From Chloroflexota bacterium (GTDB taxonomy: Bacteria > Chloroflexota > Dehalococcoidia > Lucifugimonadales > JACPCL1), in contig JACQUI010000121.1 of assembly GCA_016210395.1 (NCBI GenBank), positions 1-14,004 of the forward strand: DNA of 14,004 bases, read 5' to 3'. A program made the translations under genes and the position numbers. Shown here piece after piece: positions 5,319 to 11,779 of the stretch. The notes beneath the pieces were generated by a model, which saw nothing but the letters and a program-made list of their open reading frames with translations, had not been told where the DNA came from and ran no database searches. Each line of letters starts with the position of its first letter. Position 1 is the first letter of the stretch.

Positions 5319-6137
5319 CTAGGCGCCGATTTTCGACAACACGTACTGTACGGTGCCGCGCGGCGTCACGACTTCCACCTTGTCGCCGACGACGCGATCC
5401 AACAGCGCGCGGCCCACCGGCGAGGCATCGGAGATCTTGCCGGATGCTGGGTCGGTCTCGCTGGAGTCCACCAGCATGAAGGCCACCTCTTTGCCACTCA
5501 TCGCATGCTTCAAGATAACCTTGGAGCCGACGCTGACGCGCTGGAGGATTGCATGGTCCTGGTTGTTTGCGCCGTCCAGGATCGTGGCCCCTCGCAGCAG
5601 AGACTCCAGGTCCCTTATGCGCGACTCGGCCTGCCCCTGGATTTCCCTTGCGGCGTCCAGAGGGGAGTTTTCGCTGAAGTCTTTGGTCGAGGCGGCTTTC
5701 CGGATCTGTTCGGCGATGACGGGGCGTTGCGACTTGAGCACTGTCAACTCTTCATTGAGCCGCTGATACCCCTCCGGGGTCAACTGGTTCCCGACGGGCT
5801 GCTTGGTGAGCTTGCGCTGGGATGACCCTCTCCTACCCACGCGGCGGAGCTTTGCGTGGGCAGCCAGATTGCCTTCGCTTGCGCCTTCCTTGAACAGGTA
5901 TTTCAGGAAGTCCTTGGTAATATTGAGCCGGTCGCCGCGTTCATCGCCAATAGCTTCCAGGCTCTCACAGTACTTCTCGATGTCCAGCGGAGCGATGGCA
6001 GAGATGACGCGGTCGGCGCCCATGTAGCTGGTAAACCGGGTGAGTTCCTGTAGCACGAGCGGCTGGCTCTTGCCAGCCTGGGATTTGAGGTAGCCGGCGC
6101 ACGCCTGCCACAACGACAACTGAGTTGAGGGGTTCAA
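5319..6137 (-). CDS. GreA-family elongation factor fused to a tyrosine-recombinase-type N-terminal domain
   Basis: GreA/GreB factors enter the RNA polymerase secondary channel and trigger cleavage of backtracked transcripts. Residues about 118-271 are a complete GreA: the coiled coil starts LTPEGYQRLNEEL, the tip KDFSEN keeps the acidic Asp153 and Glu156 that assist catalysis, and the C-terminal globular domain has SPVGRALLDRVVGDKVEV. GreA is normally about 158 residues; this protein has 272. The extra residues 1-100 (LWQACAGYL, LQELTRFTSYMG, DIEKYCESL, NITKDFLKYLFKEG) resemble the SAM-like core-binding domain of tyrosine recombinases, without any catalytic domain. A basic linker (RRVGRRGSSQRK) joins the two. 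TTG at 6137 is preferred: AGGAGG (6148-6143) lies five bases before it, while it overlaps the GTG at 6143. Strong promoter and terminator flank it. Confidence 0.88.
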   Translation of the reverse strand: MNPSTQLSLWQACAGYLKSQAGKSQPLVLQELTRFTSYMGADRVISAIAPLDIEKYCESLEAIGDERGDRLNITKDFLKYLFKEGASEGNLAAHAKLRRVGRRGSSQRKLTKQPVGNQLTPEGYQRLNEELTVLKSQRPVIAEQIRKAASTKDFSENSPLDAAREIQGQAESRIRDLESLLRGATILDGANNQDHAILQRVSVGSKVILKHAMSGKEVAFMLVDSSETDPASGKISDASPVGRALLDRVVGDKVEVVTPRGTVQYVLSKIGA

Positions 6138-6166
6138 GAACACCTCCTGCTAGCTCTAACATTCCA

Positions 6167-6196
6167 ATTGTAGGCGGCCCGCTGAAAGCCTGTCAA
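6167..6196 (-). promoter_or_regulatory. Promoter of the greA-like gene
   Basis: On the minus strand there is a perfect -35 TTGACA (6196-6191), an 18-base spacer, and -10 TACAAT (6172-6167). Transcription would start near 6160, giving a leader of about 23 bases with AGGAGG. Confidence 0.85.
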
Positions 6197-6501
6197 ATCA
6201 GGGGCGTGGCGGGTTCCAGCGGGAAACGCCCCGCGCATACCCCCTTCCCGCAGCGGAATGAGGCCACAACTCGGCGGAGAACAGAGCGTCCCTCTTCTTC
6301 GGAACTTCCTGGGCCCAGAACAGACAAAGTGGTCCCTATCCTCTGCGTGGACATTGTCCCGCGCCGGGGCCAGCACGTTCTTCCGGTGCTACAATGGTGC
6401 CGCCACGAGATAGCCTGAAGCGGGACCCGCATGCCGGATGCCCCCGCAGCGGGCGTGGCTCCGGCTCCGGCGGCGCAGCACAAGCAGAGGAGGCGATATC
6501 C
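6197..6501. other. Intergenic region between divergent greA-like and hydrolase genes
   Basis: No gene is supported here. Apart from a possible promoter for the hydrolase at 6387-6395 and its ribosome-binding site GAGGAGG (6487-6493), I see only short GC-rich inverted repeats. Confidence 0.45.
6387..6395 (+). promoter_or_regulatory. Possible extended -10 promoter of the hydrolase gene
   Basis: TGCTACAAT matches an extended -10. No -35 is visible at the usual distance. The leader would be about 100 bases. Confidence 0.35.
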
Positions 6502-8508
6502 ATGGCAGCCATCTCCCTCGACGTGAAGTCCCGCACACCCTTTGCGGGGAGCGTCCCCTTTGGCCCCGTCGGCCCGTATGAGGTGATCGAGGGTGTGGCG
6601 CGCTACGCCTTCGATCCTGCCGCCGCGCCCAACGCGCCAATCACGGATCTTGGCCTTGCCCCCAGGGACCGCCACGGCCTGGTGGAGTGCGAGGGCGACG
6701 TCCGCATCCTCCGGCCCACTGACCCTGCCAGGGGACAGCGCCGCCTGCTGGCGGACATCATCAACCGGGGCAACAGCGTGGCAGCGGGCATGTTCAACAA
6801 CGCCGGCCGTGGCGGAGCGCGCGGCGCGGGCGAGCCCGGCAACGGCTTTCTCATGCGGCACGGCTTCACCGTGCTCCAGTGCGGCTGGCAGTTCGACGTG
6901 GCCCCTGGGACGGCCCTGGGCTTGCGCGTTCCTGATGCCTTACAGGACGGCAAGCCCCTCACCGGCAAGATCACCTACACCTTCCAACCAAACAAGCCCA
7001 CGAGGACTGAGGAGCTGTTCACCGGCATCCACAATCGCTCGCTCCCCAACGACGTGGAGAGCAAGGATGCGGTGCTCACGGTCCGTGACTACGAGTCCGA
7101 TCCCCCCACGGTCATTCCCAGAGACCAGTGGCTTTTCGCAAAGACCGTAGATGGGCGCGCCGTGCCCGATCCAGCGTTTCTCTACCTGGAGTCCGGGTTT
7201 GTTCCCGGGAAGGTCTACCAGGTCACCTACCCGACCACGGGCGCGCACATCGCAGGCGTTGGGCTTATCGCCACGCGGGACATGGTCTCCTTCCTGCGGC
7301 ATGGGACGGCCGCACAGGGCAACCCCTGCGCGGGGGAGCTTGACCACACCTATGCCTTTGGCGTGTCCCAGACGGGGCGCTTCCTGCGCCTCTTTCTGTA
7401 CCTTGGCCTGAACCTGGACGAGCAGGGCAGGCAGGTCTTCGATGGCGTCCTGGCCCACATCGGCGGCGGGCGCATGGCCGAGTTCAACAAGCGCTTCCCC
7501 CAGCTCAACAGCTCGTCCAAGCGCACCCTCTCCTACCTCTTCCCCTACCTGGACACGGACCAGCGCGATCCCGTCTCCGGCAAGGTGGACAGCATCCTGG
7601 CGAGGCACAGGGCCAAGGGCGGCCTCCCCAAGGTCTTCCTCACCAACACGGCGGCGGAGTACTACGGCAGCCTGGGGTCCCTGGTGCACACCAACGTGGA
7701 GGGTACGCGGGACGTGGCCCCTTCTAGGGATGTGCGCATCTACCAGATATCAGGAGCGCAGCACGGCTCCGGATCGCTTCCCCTGACCGATAGCGGCGGC
7801 GAGGGCGCGAAGCTCCAGCAGCTCGTCAACATCGTGGACTACCGGCCATTCCTCCGCGCGGCGCTGCTGGACCTCGCGGACTGGGTCGCAAAGGGCGCCG
7901 AGCCGCCGCCCAGCACCCACCCGCTTGTCGTGGATGGAACGCTAGTAAAGTCGGCAACGCTAGCCTCCTTCTTCAATAGCGTTCCGGGAGTACGCTACCC
8001 GGAGCGGCTGCGCGCCCTGACGCCGTCGGACTATCAGGCAGGGCTGGACCCTGCGCAGGCCAACCACACCGGCGGCGGCGACCCCTTGCCCGTGGGGACG
8101 GCGTTCACCAATCTGGTGGCTGCGGTGGACCGTGACGGCAATGAGGTGGGAGGCGTCCGCCTGCCGGACCTCACCGTGCCGCTGGCGACGCATGCCGGCT
8201 GGAACGTGCGGCACAGGGACATCGGCGGCGGCAACCAGATGATCGGCCTCACCGGGTCAACCATCCCCTTCCCGGCCACGCGGGCGCAGCGCCTGGCGTC
8301 AGGCGATCCCCGCGCGTCCATAGAGGAGCGGTACGCATCACGGGAGGCGTACCTGGCGCTGGTGCGGAAGGCCGCCGAGGGCCTGGTTGCCCAGCGGTTC
8401 ATGCTGGCGGAGGACGTGGACCACGTGGTGCAGCAGGCTGGCCTCCGGTACGATGCCATCCTTGCCAGGGCTGCGGGTACGGCCGCGCCGGCGCCGGTGA
8501 GAGCGTAG
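6502..8508 (+). CDS. Large alpha/beta hydrolase domain protein
   Basis: The 668-residue protein resembles the large 'alpha/beta hydrolase domain-containing' family, which is mostly uncharacterised. The likely nucleophile is Ser289 in the elbow GVSQTG (287-292), followed by a helix RFLRLFLYLGLN. A likely catalytic histidine is His421 in SGAQHGSG. The acid residue is not certain (Glu386 in NTAAEYYG is one candidate). The N-terminus starts MAAISLDVKSRTPFAG, with no signal peptide or membrane segment, so a cytoplasmic location is likely. ATG 6502 is chosen because GAGGAGG lies eight bases before it; an in-frame ATG at 6394 would add 36 residues of low-quality sequence. It stands alone and ends 46 bases from the convergent ATPase gene. 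Ester hydrolysis is plausible; the substrate cannot be told. Confidence 0.82.
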   Translation: MAAISLDVKSRTPFAGSVPFGPVGPYEVIEGVARYAFDPAAAPNAPITDLGLAPRDRHGLVECEGDVRILRPTDPARGQRRLLADIINRGNSVAAGMFNNAGRGGARGAGEPGNGFLMRHGFTVLQCGWQFDVAPGTALGLRVPDALQDGKPLTGKITYTFQPNKPTRTEELFTGIHNRSLPNDVESKDAVLTVRDYESDPPTVIPRDQWLFAKTVDGRAVPDPAFLYLESGFVPGKVYQVTYPTTGAHIAGVGLIATRDMVSFLRHGTAAQGNPCAGELDHTYAFGVSQTGRFLRLFLYLGLNLDEQGRQVFDGVLAHIGGGRMAEFNKRFPQLNSSSKRTLSYLFPYLDTDQRDPVSGKVDSILARHRAKGGLPKVFLTNTAAEYYGSLGSLVHTNVEGTRDVAPSRDVRIYQISGAQHGSGSLPLTDSGGEGAKLQQLVNIVDYRPFLRAALLDLADWVAKGAEPPPSTHPLVVDGTLVKSATLASFFNSVPGVRYPERLRALTPSDYQAGLDPAQANHTGGGDPLPVGTAFTNLVAAVDRDGNEVGGVRLPDLTVPLATHAGWNVRHRDIGGGNQMIGLTGSTIPFPATRAQRLASGDPRASIEERYASREAYLALVRKAAEGLVAQRFMLAEDVDHVVQQAGLRYDAILARAAGTAAPAPVRA

Positions 8509-8554
8509 GAAGCACTGCATGTGAACAGCGGAGTGCAGAGGCAATCCTTTCACG

Positions 8555-9385
8555 CTATCCCCGCGCCTCGTAGAACTCCGCCGCCTTCCGCCGCACGTCC
8601 GTGTAGGAGCGGACGCCTTCCGCCAGCCACCGCCCCAGCACCGTCGCGTGCCGCTGGACCTCCGCGTCCAGGTCGCCCTGAAAGGCCAGACGCTCCTGGA
8701 TGGCAGCGGCGGAGGCCGGCGACAGGTCCAGCAAAAAGCTATCGCCGCCGGGCTGCCAGCGGGCGATGCGCCTGAAGGCGATGGCGCCGCCGGGCCTGGC
8801 GACGGGCTGCATCCACACGTCCCGCAGCCGGCGCAGGACGCCGCTGCGGGCGTAGCCGGCATGCAGGTTGACCACCAGCGCCAGGTGGCGCAGCAGCGCG
8901 TCCAGCACGGCGACATCGGGGTGGCGCAGGTCGCCAATGACCTCCTGGGGGCTGTCGGCGTGCATCGTGGCCCCCAGAGAGTAGCCCCGGTCGAGGGATT
9001 GAAACAGGGTGAGCACGTTTTCGCCCCACAGGTACATGGGCAAATGGGGGCTGATCTCGTTGCACAGCACCCAGGTCTTGGAAGGCTCGGTTTCTTTGAG
9101 GAAGGCGAAGTCCTCCCACTGGCCGCGCGTGAGCACAAGCCCTACCTCCGGGCGGCGCAGGCCAAGGAGAGCGGTGAGCATGGTGGTCTTGCCCGCCAGT
9201 CGTGGTGGGGCCGCCACGATCAGTGACGCATTGCGCTCCACGAACAGCCACAGGAGGGCGGCGGTGGCTGCGTCCAGGGTGTGGTTCTCGATGAGGTGCA
9301 AAATGGAGAGAGCGCTCTGCTCATCCAGCGTGGTATCCGGCGGCCCCATCCACCAGGGAACGCCTCTTTCTCTCGATGTGGACAT
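8555..9385 (-). CDS. Orphan VirB11/CpaF-like secretion ATPase-family protein
   Basis: The 276-residue product looks like the ATPase domain of the VirB11/CpaF/GspE superfamily. The P-loop is APPRLAGKTT (59-68), with Ala in place of the first Gly but Lys66 and Thr67 kept. A Walker-B-like strand WVLCNE ends in Glu110. The segment LFQSLDRGYSLGATMHADSP (128-146) corresponds to the family's region around the His box (usually TIHANSP), with His142. It lacks the N-terminal domain of VirB11/CpaF, and the usual GEVRG motif is altered to NEISP. ATG at 9385 is chosen because AGGAG lies nine bases upstream; an in-frame ATG at 9439 has no ribosome-binding site. No pilus or secretion genes are nearby. Family is fairly sure, function unknown. 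Confidence 0.75.
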   Translation of the reverse strand: MSTSRERGVPWWMGPPDTTLDEQSALSILHLIENHTLDAATAALLWLFVERNASLIVAAPPRLAGKTTMLTALLGLRRPEVGLVLTRGQWEDFAFLKETEPSKTWVLCNEISPHLPMYLWGENVLTLFQSLDRGYSLGATMHADSPQEVIGDLRHPDVAVLDALLRHLALVVNLHAGYARSGVLRRLRDVWMQPVARPGGAIAFRRIARWQPGGDSFLLDLSPASAAAIQERLAFQGDLDAEVQRHATVLGRWLAEGVRSYTDVRRKAAEFYEARG

Positions 9386-9438
9386 GGCAACGCACTCCTG
9401 ACGCGCGACCTCCGCTATCACATCATCAATAATACACA

Positions 9439-9462
9439 AGGGGCACGAGATGTCGTGCCCCT
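9439..9462 (-). terminator. Perfect 10-bp hairpin, possible terminator of the pyr/membrane-gene unit
   Basis: AGGGGCACGA (9439-9448) pairs perfectly with 9453-9462 around a 4-base loop. On the minus strand it is followed by a T-rich but broken run (TTGTGTATTATT). It lies between the membrane-protein gene and the ATPase gene, so it may end the upstream transcript. The lack of an unbroken T-run keeps confidence low. Confidence 0.4.
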
Positions 9463-9501
9463 CTGTTTGGCCACGCGCGTGCGGGCCAGGGTCGTTGGCA
9501 T

Positions 9502-9534
9502 ACGTAGGGGCGACCCGCCGGGTCGCCCCTACGT
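9502..9534. repeat. Perfect 33-base palindrome, GTAGGGGC family
   Basis: Two 16-base arms (9502-9517 and 9519-9534) match perfectly around a single central base, with ACGTAGGGGCG at the outer end. It sits 11 bases after the membrane-protein stop codon. Confidence 0.85.
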
Positions 9535-9545
9535 CGCAGGCAATC

Positions 9546-10292
9546 CTATATCTTTACCAGGTACAACCCAACCCAGGCGGCCGCCAGCACCCAAGGAACC
9601 AGGCTCCACACCAGGCGGTCGGACAGGAAGCCCGGCAGCTTTGCGTGGGCCTCGGGGCTGAGGGCAACGTCCTGCAACGCCTCTTCCAGGTCGGCGTCGC
9701 CTTCCGAGAGCTGGCGAGCCAGCGCGGACTCGCGGGAGGAGCCCACCCTGCGGCTCTGGCGCAGGAACGTCATGTATAGTCCGGAGCGCAGGCCAAGCTC
9801 GCGCTCGATCTCGTTGCGGCGGTACTCGGCGATGCGTTGGGCCGTGAAAAGACGCCGCAGCAGCACGAACCACCCCAGGGACAGGACGGTTCCCACGGTC
9901 CCAACCAGCGCGATGGCGCGGGACGAGTCGGTAAGGCCGGGCTTGAGGTTGCCGGCCAGGAAGGCCAGCCCCACGAGGCTGAGGCCGATGAGCACGAGGC
10001 CGCCGGTCCAGACCCGCTGGGTGACCTGGTCAATGTCGCTGTCCAGCAGCTCATACTCCACCATGAGCACCTGCCACCGGTTGCGGGGCGGCACGCTCAT
10101 GGCGGCGCGCTCAGTCGTTGTCTCCTCTCGCTCCTCCCGCTCGAAGCCTGTGTCCCTCGGGGCCCGGATGCCCATGATCGCCGCCGCCGGGGAGTTTTCC
10201 GCCGTCTCCCGGGCGTTTCGCGGCCGAGGCGTGGCCTGAATTGGGCCTTCAACCTTGCCGTTGCTGTACTGACGCGGACCTCTGGTAGTCAT
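9546..10292 (-). CDS. Unrecognised three-helix membrane protein overlapping carA
   Basis: I do not recognise a named family. The 248-residue protein has a polar, charged, probably disordered N-terminus (1-70), then a conserved-looking segment (RNRWQVLMVEYELLDSDIDQ, 71-90). Three predicted membrane helices follow at about 96-114, 126-145 and 227-246. The 80-residue loop between helices 2 and 3 is charged (EYRRNEIEREL; DADLEEAL), probably partly helical and cytoplasmic if the N-terminus is inside. The ATG at 10292 overlaps the carA stop as ATGA and has GGAGGG just before it inside carA, so translation is probably coupled. An internal ATG at 10100 (MSVPP) lacks a ribosome-binding site. Real gene: likely; function: unknown. 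Confidence 0.75.
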   Translation of the reverse strand: MTTRGPRQYSNGKVEGPIQATPRPRNARETAENSPAAAIMGIRAPRDTGFEREEREETTTERAAMSVPPRNRWQVLMVEYELLDSDIDQVTQRVWTGGLVLIGLSLVGLAFLAGNLKPGLTDSSRAIALVGTVGTVLSLGWFVLLRRLFTAQRIAEYRRNEIERELGLRSGLYMTFLRQSRRVGSSRESALARQLSEGDADLEEALQDVALSPEAHAKLPGFLSDRLVWSLVPWVLAAAWVGLYLVKI

Positions 10293-11395
10293 GCTCCCTC
10301 CTTCACCATTGCCAGAAAACGATCAAATAAATACTCGTTGTCTAGCGGACCGGGCGCAGCCTCCGAGTGAAACTGGATGGCCATGACTGGAAGTGTCTTA
10401 TGACGCATCCCCTCAACCGTGCCATCGTTCAGGTTGACGTGGCTGACCTCCAGCCCTTGCGGCAGCGTGGCGGCGTCTACCGCAAAGCCATGGTTCTGGG
10501 CGGTGATGTACACCTTGCCCGTAGCCAGGTCCTGGACCGGATGGTTTCCCCCGTGGTGCCCGAACTTCAGCTTGTAGGTGGAGGCGCCAAAGGCGCGCGC
10601 CAGAAGCTGATGCCCCAGGCAGATGCCCATGACCGGCGCTTTGCCGATCAGCCCCTCCACCGTCTTGATGGCGTACCCCAGCAGGGCAGGGTCTCCCGGC
10701 CCCGGCGAGAAGACGATGCCTTGCGGCTGCAGCGCCAGGATCTCGGCGGCGGTGGCCGTGGCGGGCGCCACGGTGACGGCGCAGCCTCGTCTGCGCAGGT
10801 TTCGGAGGATGTTGTACTTCAGGCCGCAGTCCGTGACGGCGATCAGTATACCAGAGGTTCCAGTAAAAAATCTAGTGCTCTCGCCGTTTTCCCAAGAATA
10901 ATTCTCCTTCGTGCTCACCAGCGGCACCTGGTCTATGTCCACGTACCTGGGTACGCGCTTCAAACGCTCCAGGGCCTCCTGTGGGGCGAACTCCGTGGTG
11001 ATGCAGCCCATCATCGCCCCCTGGCTGCGCAGGCGGCGGGTCACCGCGCGCGTGTCCACCTCGCTGATCCCGGGCACGCCCTGGGCCGCCAGGTAGCCGT
11101 GGATGTCGCCGGCGCTGCCGAAGTGGCTGGGGTGCGTCGCGTTCTGCCGGACGACGTACCCCGCCGCCTGGATGCGCCGCGACTCCACGTCGCCTGCGTG
11201 GATGCCGTAGTTCCCGATGAGCGGGTACGTGGCGACGACGATCTGCCCGTGGTAGGACGGGTCCGTGAGGATCTCCTGGTAGCCGGTCATGGCGGTGTTG
11301 AAGATAACCTCGCCATAGGCCGTGCCGTGCGCGCCAAATGACTCGCCGGAGTACACGGAGCCATCTTCCATGACCAGGTGTGCATCAAGAGGCAT
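10289..11395 (-). CDS. carA: Carbamoyl-phosphate synthase small subunit
   Basis: CarA hydrolyses glutamine and channels ammonia to CarB, making carbamoyl phosphate for pyrimidine and arginine synthesis. The 368-residue product has the N-terminal CarA domain (AYGEVIFNTAMTGYQEILTDPSY; GISEVDTRAVTRRLR) and a class I glutamine amidotransferase domain. The latter has FSPGPGDP, nucleophile Cys259 in GICLGHQLLA, KFGHHGGNHPV, TAQNHGFAVD, and His343/Glu345 in FHSEAAPGP. The start is ATG at 11395 (MPLDAH), preceded by a GGGGAAAG purine run; an in-frame ATG at 11461 would add 22 residues read from repeat DNA. carB does not follow; the next gene overlaps by four bases and is a membrane protein. No promoter was found; the upstream gap contains repeats. 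Confidence 0.96.
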   Translation of the reverse strand: MPLDAHLVMEDGSVYSGESFGAHGTAYGEVIFNTAMTGYQEILTDPSYHGQIVVATYPLIGNYGIHAGDVESRRIQAAGYVVRQNATHPSHFGSAGDIHGYLAAQGVPGISEVDTRAVTRRLRSQGAMMGCITTEFAPQEALERLKRVPRYVDIDQVPLVSTKENYSWENGESTRFFTGTSGILIAVTDCGLKYNILRNLRRRGCAVTVAPATATAAEILALQPQGIVFSPGPGDPALLGYAIKTVEGLIGKAPVMGICLGHQLLARAFGASTYKLKFGHHGGNHPVQDLATGKVYITAQNHGFAVDAATLPQGLEVSHVNLNDGTVEGMRHKTLPVMAIQFHSEAAPGPLDNEYLFDRFLAMVKEGA

Positions 11396-11408
11396 AGGTT
11401 CTTTCCCC

Positions 11409-11436
11409 GTAGGGGCCACACATGCATCGCCCCTAC
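11409..11436. repeat. GTAGGGGC-family hairpin upstream of carA
   Basis: GTAGGGGC (11409-11416) pairs with GCCCCTAC (11429-11436) around a 12-base loop that contains ATGCAT. The left arm ends 13 bases before the carA ATG, so the structure would lie in the carA leader RNA and close to its ribosome-binding site. Confidence 0.7.
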
Positions 11437-11445
11437 AATCGTCTT

Positions 11446-11622
11446 TGTCATGCTGAGGCACGCTGGCCGAAGCATCTTGCTTGCCTGCCAGGGCATTTCG
11501 CTGTTGTCATGAGACATCTGTGTTTTGAAAGCGGGCCTTTGCCAGCCTGGGTTGTCCTTCACGGCAAACCGCTGCCTCGGCCGGCAAGATTCTTCACGAT
11601 GCTTCGCTCGTTCAGAATGACA
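11446..11622. mobile_element. MITE-like element 1 with TGTCAT(G/T)CTGA ends
   Basis: It begins TGTCATGCTGA at 11446 and ends TCAGAATGACA at 11622, terminal inverted repeats matching at 10 of 11 bases. Inner sequences also mirror each other (ATCTTGCTTGCC near the left end, GGCAAGAT near the right). It has no coding capacity. The right 36 bases (11587-11622) recur in element 2 with one mismatch. Confidence 0.55.
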
Positions 11623-11629
11623 ATAGGCC

Positions 11630-11770
11630 TGTCATGCTGAGCCATGACGGCAGTCAGGCGAAGCACCCAAGGCGTTCGCGGACTACTGCGTGCCGTTCAT
11701 CAATGAGCGTCATGCCATCACGGTCAGAGGCCTTAGATTCTTCACGATGCTGCGCTCGTTCAGAATGACA
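11630..11770. mobile_element. MITE-like element 2, same ends as element 1
   Basis: It begins TGTCATGCTGAGC at 11630 and ends TCAGAATGACA at 11770. The right 36 bases (11735-11770) match element 1 (11587-11622) with one mismatch, while the inner parts differ. Only seven bases separate the two elements. Ends of the form TGTCATTCTGA...TTCTTC are common in dispersed bacterial repeats. Confidence 0.55.
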
Positions 11771-11779
11771 GTGGGGGCC

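Larger units (their letters stand above)
11396..11779. other. pyrC-carA gap filled with repeats
   Basis: This 384-base gap in the pyrimidine cluster has no gene. It holds a GTAGGGGC-family hairpin (11409-11436) and two MITE-like elements (11446-11622 and 11630-11770), described separately; together they account for almost all of it. Confidence 0.7.

Noticed and set aside
6940..7689. 249-codon minus-strand open frame inside the hydrolase gene
   Set aside because: Shadow of the hydrolase coding frame.
8509..8554. Terminator between the convergent hydrolase and ATPase genes
   Set aside because: A short CTGCA/TGCAG pairing exists but there is no T-run on either strand, so I do not annotate it.
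10367..11341. 324-codon plus-strand open frame
   Set aside because: Antisense of carA, which has all catalytic motifs.
11396..11779. CRISPR-like repetition in the pyrC-carA gap
   Set aside because: Only two copies of the 36-base repeat exist, with unequal spacing and paired inverted partners; this fits MITE-like elements, not an array.
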